DNA from: Odontocerum albicorne
Lineage: Eukaryota; Arthropoda; Insecta; Trichoptera; Odontoceridae
Reading direction: 5' to 3'
Length of the DNA: 64,000 bases
NCBI GenBank assembly: GCA_949825065.1
Contig: OX463855.1
Location: forward strand, 37,230,144 to 37,294,143
The translations under genes were made by a program, and so were the position numbers. Shown one piece after another: positions 1 to 14,300 of the stretch. Numbering within the stretch: the first letter of the stretch is position 1; each line of letters starts with the position of its first letter. The notes under the pieces are model-generated. The model ran no database searches. It worked only from the letters and a program-made list of their open reading frames with translations, and was not told where the DNA came from.

Positions 1-726
1 TCAAACGTAACAGGGAACATGTTACATTTTCTTGAGTCTAGACCTTAGAGGTTATAGTCAACGATTAAAAAAATGTTATAAAAAAGGTATTAAATATTAA
101 CAATAAATATTTCAAATTTATCAAGTAGGCCTACGAGATAAAAAAACGTTTTTTCCCCAAGTAACGATGATAACACGATAATATTAGTATATAAAACATG
201 TCTTAGATTTATTCCTTTAAGACCTAAACAGTCGTCTGATAAAGTAAGTTTCAATTAATATTTTTTTTATATTTCCCGTAATCAAATTTCTGATCGTTTG
301 TATTGGAAATTAATTGCTATAAATTTTGCCACCTGTTTGTTATCTAAAAATGTTCTGTCCCATATTATTTGTTGAATTATATTATGAAATCCTACAAATT
401 TACTTCGTTAATTTTTGTGAAAAGTAAATTAATGAAATTAAGATCGCAAACGACTGAAATATTTAAAGGGAATTATTTGATTTGGATTAATTAATCGAAC
501 AAATTAATGCTGTTTTATTATAAAATATATATCATCTTAAAATTAATTAAGAGTATATTTTACTCGTTGTTTTTGCTGAATATTTCTTTTAAAAGGCTGA
601 TCTAATTAATTTCGATTTATTTTAAATTCGAATAATAATCTGTTTTTAATGAGAAAAATGTGAAAATATTTACTGTAATTAATATGTAGACCTCTTTCGC
701 CTACTTGTTAAAATACGTGTATTGTT
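1..726. other. AT-rich flank, no gene seen
   Basis: No supported coding region, RNA gene or recognisable element; only AT-rich unique-looking sequence. Confidence 0.5.
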
Positions 727-927
727 TTGTATTACACTTTCGTTGTATTGTGTACAACCTTGTGAGTTGATACAACCATGTGGTAATATATTCAAATTAA
801 CTAGAAAGGTGTTAAATATAGCCTTAAGTGGAAACCAAACTGGAAAAAATCTGGGTAGCAACGGTGAATCGAACCCGCAGTTCGCCAGTTTGGAAGACAG
901 GCGTCTTACCAACTAGGCACGGAGATT
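727..927 (-). mobile_element. tRNA-derived SINE, main family
   Basis: Full-length minus-strand copy. Reading on the minus strand it has a tRNA-like head (CTAGTTGGTAAGACG box A, GGTTCGATTC box B type), then TCCAGTCTGGTTTTCACTTA, TTGGTTGGAAGAGATTGCCA and a tail near TACAACGAAAGTGTAATACA. About twenty full or partial copies of this family occur in the window. Confidence 0.8.
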
Positions 928-1004
928 TTCATATTTATCATTTGTTACTTGTGTTCATAAAAGTACATAATTTAATTAAGAATCATTGAAAGCTAATTTT
1001 ACTA

Positions 1005-1795
1005 AAAAGTCCAGTCTGGTTTTCACTTAAGGGAGTGTATTCTACTCTAGAGGCGTGAATTTCGGGCGTTTTTTCAGACTAAATAAAAAAAAAACAAAAA
1101 ATATTTTTCGTATACATTTTTTTACAATTTGTTTATTGATGATTTGAGAATATACAAAAAAAAAAGAATTTTTTTTAAAATTCAAGATGTTATCAGCTGT
1201 TATATCTTGTAAAAAAGTGGGTGAGCTGGTCGACATGATTGGAACCCGTAAATCTGAAACAAAATTCATACACAGTTTCTTGATAAGAAATAATATCGTT
1301 ATAGTTGGTACCAAAGAGAAAATAAATCGTAAAATGGCGGCTGTCTAAAATAAATTTTTTTTTTTACCCTTTTTTTCCAATTTTTTTATTTTTTTTAACA
1401 TAGTAAAAAAAACAGGTTTGCTTTTTTCAAAGTAGGAACGATAGAAAAACATTTATTAAAGTGTTATACGAAATTTGAAGGCAATCGGTTGGATAGAACT
1501 AGAGATTTTATGTCGACCAGGTCGAAAAAATAAGTTTTAAGAAAAACGCGTTTAAAGCTTTGAGATTATTGTCCGAGTCATACCGGTGCGGCGTAATTGC
1601 TGCCTCATTTATAGCTATAACTTTGTAAATATTAAGAATTTTTAAATTTCCTTTTGAGAACATATTTTCAAAGGTCTAAACTTTAAGAATTTGCAAAAAA
1701 ATTGATTTTCAAATTTCTAGAGTAGAATACCTCCTTAAGGCCTCTTTAATATTATTCTGGTAGGGTGAAAGAGATTTTTATATCGCAGTAAATCC
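1005..1795 (+). mobile_element. Fragment of main SINE split by a TTAA element
   Basis: The SINE body CCAGTCTGGTTTTCACTTAA is interrupted at TTAA and resumes as GGCCTCTTTAATATTATTCTGG after 1738. Removing the insert restores the consensus order. Confidence 0.65.
1031..1734. mobile_element. TTAA-flanked non-autonomous element (piggyBac-like target)
   Basis: 704 bp bounded by TTAA at 1027-1030 and 1735-1738. Ends are inverted repeats: left GGGAGTGTATTCTACTCTAG, right complement GGAGGTATTCTACTCTAG. TTAA duplication is the hallmark of piggyBac insertion. No transposase is recognisable; a 90-codon minus-strand ORF inside matches nothing I know. Confidence 0.7.
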
Positions 1796-2019
1796 ACTCG
1801 TCAAATCTTGGCTACTTATTTAATAAAATAATGCTTTTCCGCTTACGATAATAGTATGATTCCCTCATCAGGGAAGCGCAAAAGAGATGAAATTCGAAAC
1901 CAGTAAAGTTATGTCATTAAAGTTTTTTTGAACAAATTACAATTATATTATATTACCACTAACTCAATTTCGTAACAAAAAAATTCTCATAGTTTAAGCT
2001 TTGTTCTATTTCAAAAAAA

Positions 2020-2038
2020 TTCAATATTTTCTTTTTAG
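2020..2038 (+). promoter_or_regulatory. Probable 3' splice site immediately before gene 1 ATG
   Basis: A T-rich tract ending TTTTAG directly abuts the start codon. The same arrangement precedes gene 2, so the ATG probably opens the second transcribed exon. The upstream untranslated exon and promoter could not be located. Confidence 0.6.
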
Positions 2039-2319
2039 ATGAAGTTGGTCTTTCTCCTTCTGTTGGGCACTCTGTGCCTAGCCTCGTCCCTGGACACCTA
2101 CGAAGGCTACAAGGTCTACAGGCTGTTTCCCAAATCCGATGAGCAGAAAGCTCTCCTGAGCACCCTTGCCGAGAGTGGAAAATTCGACTTCTGGGCTGAC
2201 GTGAACAATGCAGATCTACCCGTGGATATCATGGTGGAGCCTGAGGAGCAAGCTATGTTCGTCATTGCTATGAACAGAGCTGGAATGGGAGTTCAGGTCT
2301 TTATCGACGATGTTCAAGA
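2039..2319 (+). CDS. Gene 1 coding exon 1: signal peptide and propeptide
   Basis: 281 nt, ends in phase 2. It encodes a hydrophobic leader ([17 protein letters not shown]) and the propeptide body, starting YEGYKVYRL as in other procarboxypeptidases. The donor GA|GTAAGT reads as GAG TAA if unspliced, so intron retention stops the protein at residue 94. Confidence 0.93.
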
Positions 2320-5300
2320 GTAAGTACGAAATCATACGAATTTATTTCCTTTAAATCAAGAGCTCTCCAAGTGGTCGATACCGACCTTCTGTGGTCGATT
2401 TGATTTTTCTAGGGGCCAATAGTTTCAATAAAAAAATTAGGGGATCGAAACAGCAGAAATAGACTCTCTTACTACCGCTATTTATTTGTTACTTCAAAAT
2501 ATCTATGATTCCAATAGGTACCTAATTAAGAAGTAAAATAATAAAAAAAAACACTTTTTTAATAAAAACACATTACATACCAAACTTGTGAACGAAAAGG
2601 TAAAATGTGTCATTAAAAGAGTCTATTTTTTTGCTTTAATTTTCGTCAGCGCAAATTTCAATATTAAATGTTGCACAAGATAATGCCATAATCCGTAGTC
2701 CTTTTATCTTTTTCAATCCTGAATTATAAGTGATTAAAATGAAATGTTTGATATCTAGTGAAATATTTAATATCGAGTACTGTACAAACTTCTGAATTTG
2801 AGTAAGTAAAGTAAATGATTAGGTGGTTGACTGTTTTAAAAGTTTTTGATAAAGGGGTCTGCGGCTGAAAAAAGTTTGGGAACTCTTGCTTTGAATAAAT
2901 AAATAGATATATGTTAATTGATAGCAACACAGTATATACATATACTCGTATAAATACATTTAGAAATCGCACATACGTTATATCTCAAGATAAATATCAG
3001 AAAATACGTTTAAGAGAGAAGCTATCAAATGGTCTGACCTCGTTTCATAACATCCCCTCGGTTGAAATACATCCCACCGATGTAGGGCGAACTCGCCCTC
3101 GAGGACATCAGATGTTTTTTCAGCCTTGTACAAATAGATTAAGGAAAAAAACAGAAAATTAATAAACGACAGAAAAAATAAAAAAGTCAACTCATCAATT
3201 CTTCGGATGATCTTCGAAGCCTTCACCTAGTTGGTTAAACACCTGTCTTCTAGCCCAACGGTTTGTGGGTACGATTCCCGTTGCAAACCAAATTCAATGC
3301 ATTCATCCAGTCTTTTTACGTATAGACAGATTCCTAACATTGGTTAGTTCACCTTAACACACTAATAGTTCTACGGTTCTTCATCACAACCGGATGCTTT
3401 TAATATTTTCATGTATTGTACAGTTCGTAGTTCTTCCAGACTAGTCTGATTAACCTTTTTCAAAAGCTCGTCATTGTCAATTCTACCAGACTCACTTTTG
3501 TATCTATTACTATCACCACTGTCGCACAGTTCCATGAAATATTTATTCAATTTTGAATGAACGATTTCTTCCTCTGGCAAAACTTTTCCAATCATATCTT
3601 TGATTTCCTTATACCATCAGTTTATATTTTTCCACGCATTTTTCTTATTTATTTATTTAACACTTTTATGGCATATACAATCTGGCGGGCGTATTGCCAG
3701 GCGTCAATCTCTTCCAACCAACCAGACAAACGTAAATGAAGCAAGTTACGTTGTCGCATAAGTCATTCAAATGACTACCCATCCCCACGAAATCCATAAA
3801 CAAATACGTGAGTATATGCCCACGAACCCTATAAAGACGGACAATCACCCAAACATTATTTTTCATATAAAGTGAGATATCATCAATCAAAAGGAAAGGA
3901 AGGGATGGTGGAGAGGAAAGGAAAAGAAAAATCACAAATGAACCACGTTATTTTACTGACTATAAATTAAGAGTTTTTTCAGTCGCTTCTTAAAGCATGC
4001 CAAGAACGGAGCGAGTCTTATATTGGTTTGTAACTGATTCTAGAGTCTCACTGCATGGACAGTAAAGGACGACGTAAAAAAAGAGGAGCGGTGAACTGGA
4101 AAAGCCAATAGGCAATCTCTGTTTGAGCGTAGCTTTCATACTTTATTTCATAATATTTTTATTTTTTCCGCATTCATACTCAACTTTCTTTATCTCTTAG
4201 TTTCTTCTTCGTTTCTCAACCGATCGTTTAGTTGAAACGTTCCATCATTTACTATCTCTCTTTCTTATCATTGATTCATTTCCATTTTCTGTTCTTGCTT
4301 TTGACCAAAAAATGGGAAAAATGCATGTATGATACATCACACCTTATCTATTAATTCTGTAGGGTTGCCAGTTATATCAAATATTCAAAATATTCTAACC
4401 AAACACACACAACTTTCATCTTCTCCACATTTCTACATAATGTTATGCACAATTTTCTATTGTTCATACTTATAATTTCTTATTTGAAAATCTGGTCAAC
4501 TTGATCCAACCACGTTTTTCGTCCTCTACATCTTCCACACACTTCTTAAACTTCTGACTTATACATTCGCTTGGTATTTTTTTGTCATTCATTATCTTTA
4601 CGTTTCCAAACAATCTTAAAGCACTTTTTTCATCTAATTTAAAATATTCTTTCATTGTTACATTCATTTCTGGTGTCTACATTTCACCTTCTTTTAACAA
4701 CCCAAACATTTATGATGTCTACATTCCGCCTTATTTTAACAACCTATACATTTCTGGTGTCTACATTCCGCTTATTTTAACAATCCATACATTTTTCTTA
4801 GTGCACGCATCTTCACAGTTTTAATCTTATCATTGTCCTTCTTCGATCAAGTAGCTTCCATACATCAAAAATGGCACCAGCACACTTCGATTTTGCTTAT
4901 TTTGGGATAGCGCGGTGGTTGTTGATAAGCAGCATATAAATAAGAAAAAAACACAAACTCTGATGTAAAATGACCTAAGACGAGAACCAGTTTGAAAGGG
5001 AATTAATTAGGAACCGAACCTCGGCGCCCACTTGCTTGGTGCGAATGCTAACCGTTAGACCTCGACCGCTGACCCCCACCCGAAAAAAATTATTTAAAAC
5101 ATACATAAATAATTGTATGTCTAAACTGCAGCCACTCGTGTAATTGGGCTAACTCAAAAAAAAATTAATTGGCAAGATTTCATTGAAAACTCCCGTCCTC
5201 GCGCCACGGCACAACAAAATATAAAATTAACCGTTGTAAGCAAGCTTTAACTGTGTTTTTTTTGTCTCAATCCTACAGAATGGTAAAGACTCAGAAGGTC

Positions 5301-8300
5301 GGTGACTACAAGCGTGCCGGTATGACCTGGACTGCCTACTACAGATTGGCTGATATCTACTCCTGGTTCGACGATGTTGTCTCTGCTAACCCTGGTCGCG
5401 CTTCAGTCGTCATTGGAGGAAGCTCTTATGAAGGTCGTCAGATCAAAGGATTGAAGATCACTTTCGGAACCGGAAGGAAGTCTATAGTCTTGGAAGGTGG
5501 TATTCACGCCAGAGAATGGATCTCCCCCGCCACTTTGACTTACATCATCAACGAACTGATCACCAGCGTAGACCCAGCCTTCAGAAAGATTGCCAACAGC
5601 TTCGATTGGTACATCTTCCCTGTGACCAATCCCGATGGCTATGAATTCACTCACACCACTGTAAGTACATGTTTTTCTATCAATTAAGTAGATTCTTAAA
5701 AGGGATGACTATTTGCAAGGTTGACATGCAAAGATGGGATTTCTTTAACGAATTGTAGGGTTAAACAAGGCTCACAACACATGCCAACTTTTCCAAATAT
5801 CGAAAAACACATGCTCGAGGCAAGGCACTAATAATGAAGCAATCTCTTATGGCTCTTACTAAAAATACGTGATTAAATTAACGATTGATGAAATATGGCA
5901 ACGCACTGAATGTTCGTATGGAAAGTCACCGGTTCGAACCCCGCGCTGTACCCCTCGAAAGACACTGGCATTTGTTCCACCTAGTATTTGAGAGTATAGG
6001 GATATCTATGATTTTGGTCATGCCTATCTTTTCAAAAAAAGAGAAAAGGAAAACATACCAGTGTGCTACGATCCTCTCACTTTGGTGTGCCTTCGGATCC
6101 AGTACAGTGATGTGGCCAGTGAGTTTGCTGGTAAGCAACGGCCCATATATTAATTTTCATATAGACTAAGATTAAAGAATAGAAACTTTGCACAAAAAAT
6201 AGAAAAGTGAATATAATTCTTCATTTTTCTAATATGGTCCTCCTTACGTCCCAGTTTCCGAATCATGACACCATGATTCCATTATGAGCAGCCAACTTTG
6301 AAATGCTTCGATCAGTAAATTTTATTTTTTATTTATTTTACACATGACAAGAAATATTCATAATTTACGAAAAAACAACAAGTCATTTCATTCGGACAAA
6401 CAATTTAAATAGATCTGGGTTTGTTGCCTTTCATTTGTCGTGTCCCCAGTAAACTAGGCTTTTGCCTGTATCTCACTGAGGACATAAAGCATGAAAAAAT
6501 AAATCGATACTTCTTTCCAATTTTGGATTATGTAAAACCCCGTTGCACATTCTCATCAACCTGACAAACCGTGACATTCAATTACATATGTATACATCCC
6601 GCGAAATCAAACTCCTCACACTTCATCACTCCAGACTGGTCAAAACATTCATCCCACAATATACCGCACACAATCATATAGCAAAAAAAAAAAACATTTA
6701 TACAAAAATATAAATATAAAACAACAAAATGCCCCACACTCAAGAGCTCACACAAACCTCTTTCACAAGTCATTCCTCTTGCAAGCCCAATCACTCACAC
6801 TCCTGTCTCAATAACAACCACGCTCCGATCGACTGCCTAAACTGTTTTCGTCCCTTTACCTTTATTGAATTCGGCACCCCATTGTATGTCATGGGAGCTA
6901 AATAGGCATATTACTTTTGGGCAAAATATGTTATAACCCTAGGGATGGTGAACATTTGGTCAGTTGCCATGCGTGTCATGTGAATGTATTGTTTAAACCA
7001 CCATTGACTCTATTGCTTGCTACTATTCTACTTTCAATATCGCACTTTTCGCAGCCAACATTCTAGCAAGATACAAAATTTCCGAAACTTACTCTAATGT
7101 TTCATATTAACTTTTATTACATGCACGTAGACCGAGAAAAAAGAGGCTGGATCACCTGGTCCAAATTTTTAAAGAATATAAAGTGAGAAGTAGAAATGAT
7201 GGAAGATTTTGCATGGTGAGATGTGTGAATGTGGAGAGAAGGCATTGAGTACGTGGATAAAAAAGTTGAGTACATGGCAAGAAGTTGAGAACGTGGATAA
7301 AAAAAAATTAGATCTCTTATCTCTGCCTACCCAATAAGGAATATAGCATGATGAAATGTAATTTTGTCTATTTTCGTTAGAAATTCATGACATGACTATA
7401 ATATTTTGATAAGAATAAGTATTTTTAGTTAGACTATAACACGTAATCAATTGACGTATGAAATATTTTTTTATAATCAGTGATTAAATTATCATAATAG
7501 GTTTGTTATTAATTCAGATTATTATAATTACGTAATTAGTAATTACTATAAATGTAAAATCAATCACTTTATCAATAATTACTGTAATTATTTCAATAAA
7601 AAATGTCAAACAATTAAATTAAAAGCAGATCATTTTAAGCCGTATCAAAATTATCTTAAGACGAATTTGTTATTCTATCTTTATTTTTATATAGATAAGT
7701 ACAAAATAAATAATCTGCTATTTGAGAAGTAGGGATAGATGAGGAAGGAACATTAAAAAAAAATCATGTCCATCGGATACAAAAAATGAGTTGATAAAGA
7801 AGATTTTTTCTTATCGATGGTATGGAACCGTTTAACATTTTCATTTTAATAAAAAAAAAATCATTTTAAATTCATTATAAAAACCAGTATTTTTTTCAAA
7901 AAGAATCTTGTCCAGGCTTTAAACCAATCAAAAAAGATCGTGTCCGAATTGACCAGTCATAGCTTTCCGATTGTGTCTAACTTCATATCAGTTTACCAGC
8001 AACTGTCTGTTTTAAATTGTACGTGCAGTTTAACGTCATTATACAGCTTTATCTACCTACATATATTTCTTCTTATTTTGTAACACTACTTATTTCATTT
8101 GATTAAAATTAAAATAAATTACTCTGCCCAATTATTTTTTGTAAAATATTTTTTAAATCGAAAAAAAAAAAAAATTAAATCGAAAAAAAAACATCGAGAC
8201 CCGTTCTTGCGTATGTTATTGAGAACAGTTCTTGCCGGCGCAGTCTACTGTAATTGTTAGGAACATATAACGTTAATCTTACAACTAATACTGGACAACT

Positions 8301-11300
8301 CACAAGATCCTCGAATGAATCTAGCAACGTATACAAGAAGACGCAAATTCCTTCATACGCTCAAGGAGTTATGCCCAAGCATGCTCAGCAGAATCTAAAT
8401 AGGGTCAAGCCATAGATGAACACCAAATCCACTCATTTAGATATGTCGATTTAGGTTCTTCAAAGAGCCAACGCTGATAGAGAGTTGCTGACTAATATTA
8501 AAATCCGAAAGGTATCCTATTTGGGTCATGTACTTAGAGGAGCAAAGTAAAAATTACTGCACCTGATCATCCAAGGCAAACTAGATGGCCGAAGAGGTGA
8601 TGGCAGGAGGCAAATCTCCTGGCTCCGCAATATACGTGATTGGACTGATATAAGGGGCGTTGGAGATCTTTTTCGGGCTGCCGGGGACAAAGATGCTTAC
8701 TCTCAGGTGATATTCAACGTTGGGGGGACCTGATATCATACTGAGAAGAAGAAGAAAATATCAAGATCTACTAAAATGATGTTACACAACAGCGTGTACA
8801 TTTATTTATTGATTGATTGGAGTTGAGTAAATGAGTGATTGGAGTTGAGTAAATGAGTGATTGGAGTTGAGTAAATGAGTGATTGGAGTTGAGTAAATAA
8901 GGGATTGGAGTTGAGTAAATGCATGCACTGAGAAGAATATGCGGTATGTGTATATAAATCACTTGCAGATCATCAAATATATTTCTTCCCCTAGACCCGT
9001 TTGTGGAGAAAGACCAGGACACGCTATTCCGGCGTGTGTATCGGGGCTGACCCCAACAGGAATTGGGATGCTCACTGGATGGGTAAGTTTTCTATTGAAG
9101 AAGTTTAAAAAAAAACATATTTATATGGTGACCCTGTATCCCATTGAGTCAGATATAAAGAATTTTCAATTTCTCAACTGATTTTTGTCCCTATAGATCA
9201 GGGATCGCCAACCTTGGCCATTGGGCCGCGTTCCAATAACAATTAATAGGCATATCAAAATTAGAAAAGCTGAAAACTAAGAACGTGTTTTAATTTATTC
9301 TGATCTGTGTAGCGCTGTTTTTTTTTTTTCTTGATTCTATCACAATCAGTTAAGAGAATTGTGTTAAGTAGCCCCTCGGCTTACTAATCGGCTGCAATGA
9401 AGCGCCACCAAGGGATATTTTAGATATACTCGAGCCCGGAATCAAAGTGTATATTTTGTGACCTCACCGGGAATCGAATCCAGAACCCTTAATTTGTGAG
9501 CAAAAACGATTTAACCACTGAAGCAGGAGAGTCGACTTATTCTTACATTGTTTTTTTTTTATTAAATAAAGAGTCTTTCAAATTAAGCGGTTTTTTTTAT
9601 ACATTTTTTTTAATTCTTGAATAAAACATACAATTTGCTTTGATTTCAAAAAACTTTTTATTGTTCATTGAAGATTAATGTATGACATTTAAACACAATA
9701 AACAAAATTCGCCAAATGTCCACCTCTTGCAGCTCCACAGATGTCCACTCTTTTGTCAAAAATTTCGATGACATTTTGGCATAATTGCGGTTTTAACTCA
9801 CCAATAACGCAAATAATTTCGTCCTACAGCTCAGGAATTGATTGGGGTTCATTTTTATAGACTTGGCTTTTCACATAACCCCAGAGAAAATAGTCCAACT
9901 GTGTCAGATCACATGATCTTGGTGGCCAATGAACATCACCGTTTCCGGAGATTACGATACATAAAATAATTCAACAATTTGAACGCGTTGTTGTATTGTA
10001 TACGACTCCATTTTTATAAATGCCATACATTACACTTCTTAAATGTCATAAGACTCAAGCAAGTTCGCGACGCCATCTGTGTGTTTTATCGAAGAATTTA
10101 AAAACCCGCTCAATTTGAAAGACCCATTATAAACTCAATTCACATTATATGAATATCAGACGACATAAATACCTAGATAAATAAATGTAAGTTTTATTTT
10201 GGATGCCTTTTACACACCAAAAAATAATAAGTGACTGTATTGTGTTTTATTTTTAATTTTTCACTATAAATTGTATTATATTAGTATCACTTTAGGTCAC
10301 ATTTATATAAGATTTTTACATTTTATTATAAATCTTCTTCGTGTTGTTATAAGTCTAGATTGTGTCACTATTATTCTAAAATTAAATTATATTCTTATTT
10401 CTTTCATGCTTTATAAAAAAAATACTCGAGAGTCGCACGGGCCCCGGGGGTTGGCCATACCTGCTATGTATAGATATAAAATTAAAAAAGCTAATAAATT
10501 TTACTGATTTCAAGATATTGCTGGCAACACATTAGCAGAGTTATCTTTCACTTTATTTGTATACGGTACAACTTAGTAAGTTTAATGCCATGTGGCAATC
10601 TCTTACAACAAACTAGAAGTGTGGTAAACAAACCTTAGTGAAAACCAAACTGAAACAATTTTTTTAATATCTCGGTATAAACGGGAATCGAATACACAAT
10701 CCACGGGTGATTATGTAGGCGTATTATTTACTATGCTAAGGAGATCGTTGTTCATGATTTATTGAACAAAGACAATCTCCGTGGCCTTGTTGATAAGTTG
10801 CTTGTCTTCCAGTCCGAAGGTTTCGGGTTTGATTTCTATTGGATTTTTTTAAAGGATTCCAGTCGCGTTTTCACTTAAGGCCTCCTTAATACCTCTCTGG
10901 TTGATTGGAAGATTTTGCCCCAAGGCAATAAGCCAGTCAGGTTGTACTGTATACAACGAAAATGTAATACAGTACATTAATACAAAGTTTTAAATTTAGT
11001 TCAGGTTCGATTCCTGGCGAATGAACATACGGGATTATGTATATTTTTTTCTCGTGTATAGGAAGGTTAAATACATTTTCAATGCATGCTTAAAATTATT
11101 TATTAGACCTCTTTCTTTATTGCGGGCCCTAAATTTTATCAGCGGAACCCTAAGATAATTTGAGTTAGAAATACCTGTTCTTGAATAAAGGAGATGCCAA
11201 ATAAATGCTGTAGAAAGGCGTACATTAAGAATAATACATGCAGTCACAATATATGACAGAATACGGAATGAAGTGATAAGCGATGAATGTGAAAAAGCTG

Positions 11301-14300
11301 GCGTGCTAAGTACGATGAAGAAGAGCAAGCTTAAATGGTTTGGGCATGTCGAACGAAGGAGAAAGGCTAACAAAAAAAATAAAGCACAAATGAGAGTGAA
11401 AAACATCTAAGAGGAACACAAAGGAAAGTATGAACGATATTCTGAAAGAAGAAAACGGAGAAAGTCAGAAAAATCTTAGAAGCTGTATGAGAAGGGTTAT
11501 GCGTGTAGAAGAGACTGAAGATGTATGTTGAGATAGGAAATTCTGGCACTGTGTGCTCTTTGCCTACCCCGACAGGGAAATTACGTGATTGTATGTATCA
11601 TATGTAACCCCTGTTTTAGAATCATGTACTGTAGATATTTATATTATGTGTATTATTTTTTTAACAGAACAAGGATCAAGCAGCTTGTGCACTTCTGAGA
11701 CTTACGCTGGTCCAAGAGCCTTCTCTGAAGTTGAGACCGACAGCTTTTCCAAATACATCAGAAGCATCAGCTCCAACATGGTCGGATACCTCGACTTCCA
11801 TTCTTACTCGCAACTGCTCATGGTTCCATATGGACATTCCAAAGCTCAGTTGGATAACTATGCCCAGACAGTAAGTTAAAATTAAACTAATAATTACTTA
11901 CTGAACGCTCTGAAGTTCTACAGAAAAAAATAAAAATCTAAAAACAGATGTCGCCCTAATAGTACAATACATTATTGTCAAAAGTAATTAAGATAGTTCT
12001 AATTTGTAATAAAAGATGTCGCACTATTTTTTTCACTTTTGTAAATAAAATGAGGCGCGCTGTAATAATTAAATTTTAAAATTGATCTAATTTCTTTTTA
12101 TCCACATCCTGATCATGTGTTGAATAAATAATAGTCACGAATGAAGATTTTATGATTTTGACATTCAACAGTCAGGTGATGTATCGGCGTCGTATTGTTG
12201 TGTTAAATGCGACCTTTTTTTAGGAAATAGGTATAAAATGTGTCAATAGGAGTAGTATACAGGTAACCTTGTAAATATTTAATATACAGATATCGTTTTA
12301 TAGCAGTTCAGAAACGTTAAAAACTAGATAGCCTATACTTGAGAAAATGTAAGATGGTTCCTGTGACATTTGAAATGTCATGTCTCAAAGAAATGGGGTA
12401 AAATCGTTTTTTTTTTATAAATCGAAAAATTGTTTTTCTCTAAACTGACGTTTTAATTCCTAATTTTCATTATACTGACTTTCTAACGTATTGTATGATT
12501 TGTATGTATCTTTAAATAGGCCAATGGATTATTATTAATTACGAACATACATTAATTTTACATCATACATTAATTTTATGTATAAAAAAATCGAAAATCC
12601 AATTATCGAATACCCCATCCATAGCCAATGCAGACTAACGTAGTGACTTTTGACAAACGTCACCAAATATTATTTGATTTCATCAAACTGCCACATTTTT
12701 GTTAATTTGTTACAAGATGTATTAGTTTGTCATTATTATTAGTTTTATGTAATGTAAAAACTAAATAACTTACTATTTATTAGAATCGAGGCTTATATTA
12801 AAGTTGATAAAATAATTAAAATAACTGAACGTCGTTACACGGTTGTATTGGGGCAAATTTGTGAACTGTCACAGGGACCATGCTACAATTTCTCAAGCGT
12901 AGTTTTCGAGTATTTGAGATAATTTAAACAAGATTTTTTTGTAAATGCTGTCTTAACTATAATGACTTTAACACCCCAGAAAGCAGCCCCTCACTCTTAA
13001 TTTCTGCTATTTTCTTACTTACTATTAATATGTTTTAGTGAACATATTATACTCATGACTCACGGCAACTTTTTTTTTAATTAAACACGTGTTAAACGTT
13101 TTTAGCGACCCCCACACTGCATTTTGTAATTTCTAGTAATTTAATTCACTGTTGTTTTTCTATCAGGTTCCTGTTGGAAGGAAATCTGCTGAAGCTCTTG
13201 CCCGAAGATACGGAACCCAATACAAAGTTGGAAACATTGGCGAAACTATCTGTAAGTGTTCATACCTTATTTTCGTCATATTTTGAATGCTGAACATCAC
13301 GTCCCTCTGTCTGTCTAAACCTTGATGCACCACTTGTCCCTTCTAGTCCCGGAATATGTTGAATGCAGCGCTTGAAGAGGATATTGTGAACTCGATAATT
13401 TGATATAGCGCTATTTTCCGACCACTAATCGTTCCTTCCCTATGATGTGTAACTAGGACACATGGCTTCAAAAAACTTTAATATCTCTATAAATATAATA
13501 AATACTGGGTTCACATTTTAGGTATTCCTCCGTAATACATTAACGCATTGAATGAAAAAATAATGTGATTAATAATTAGCACCACATCAGAGATATTTTG
13601 GAAAAAATCTGAAATAAATTCACCAATACAATCAAACGTGTGCCAGTGTGTGACGTAGGTATATTCATTCTAAAAAACGAAGTGATGCTATTCACGTCTC
13701 ACTCTACTTCGGTATATGGGAATGCAAGAATAGAATCTCAGTTCGTCAGCTTCTCTCCCTTCAGTAGCTCTCGGGCACTCGTTTGAGGTTCAGTAGCTCT
13801 CGGGCACTCTTTGCACGTTTTGTGAAAGTCGGTCGATGTTTTTTTTCATGTTTTCAGCAATTTAATTTAAATTATTATGACTTTTGACTTAAAATATTAT
13901 TAATTTAAGCGATTGCTTATGAATATTCTTATTTTAAATTGCTCATTTTTATATGTGTATTGATGTGTATTGAATACATAGCACCGGAACGCGCGGATTT
14001 TTTTAGCACAGGAAGGGAAAGTTTAAGACAACCGTAAGAGCTCAACCTATTCGTCGTAGTTGCTGGGCTTCGTTATCATAGACCTCTCGTTATTCCGACG
14101 TCAATTTAGTTGGAAAACAAAACTGTACCGTGGAGTTTATTTTTCAACCCGTTGCACACCAGTAAACTCACTGTCTATACCGCTGTACTGGATCCAATAC
14201 CATACCTCAAGTAAATGATCGGAGTACACTGATATGTATTTTTTTCCATTTTTTTAAAGAATATATATATGAACGAAGTATATGAACGAAGAATCTTTAA

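Noticed and set aside
5253..5278. Upstream in-frame ATG before gene 1 exon 2
   Set aside because: It lies before a clear polypyrimidine-AG acceptor; the phase-2 join to exon 1 restores the propeptide continuously.
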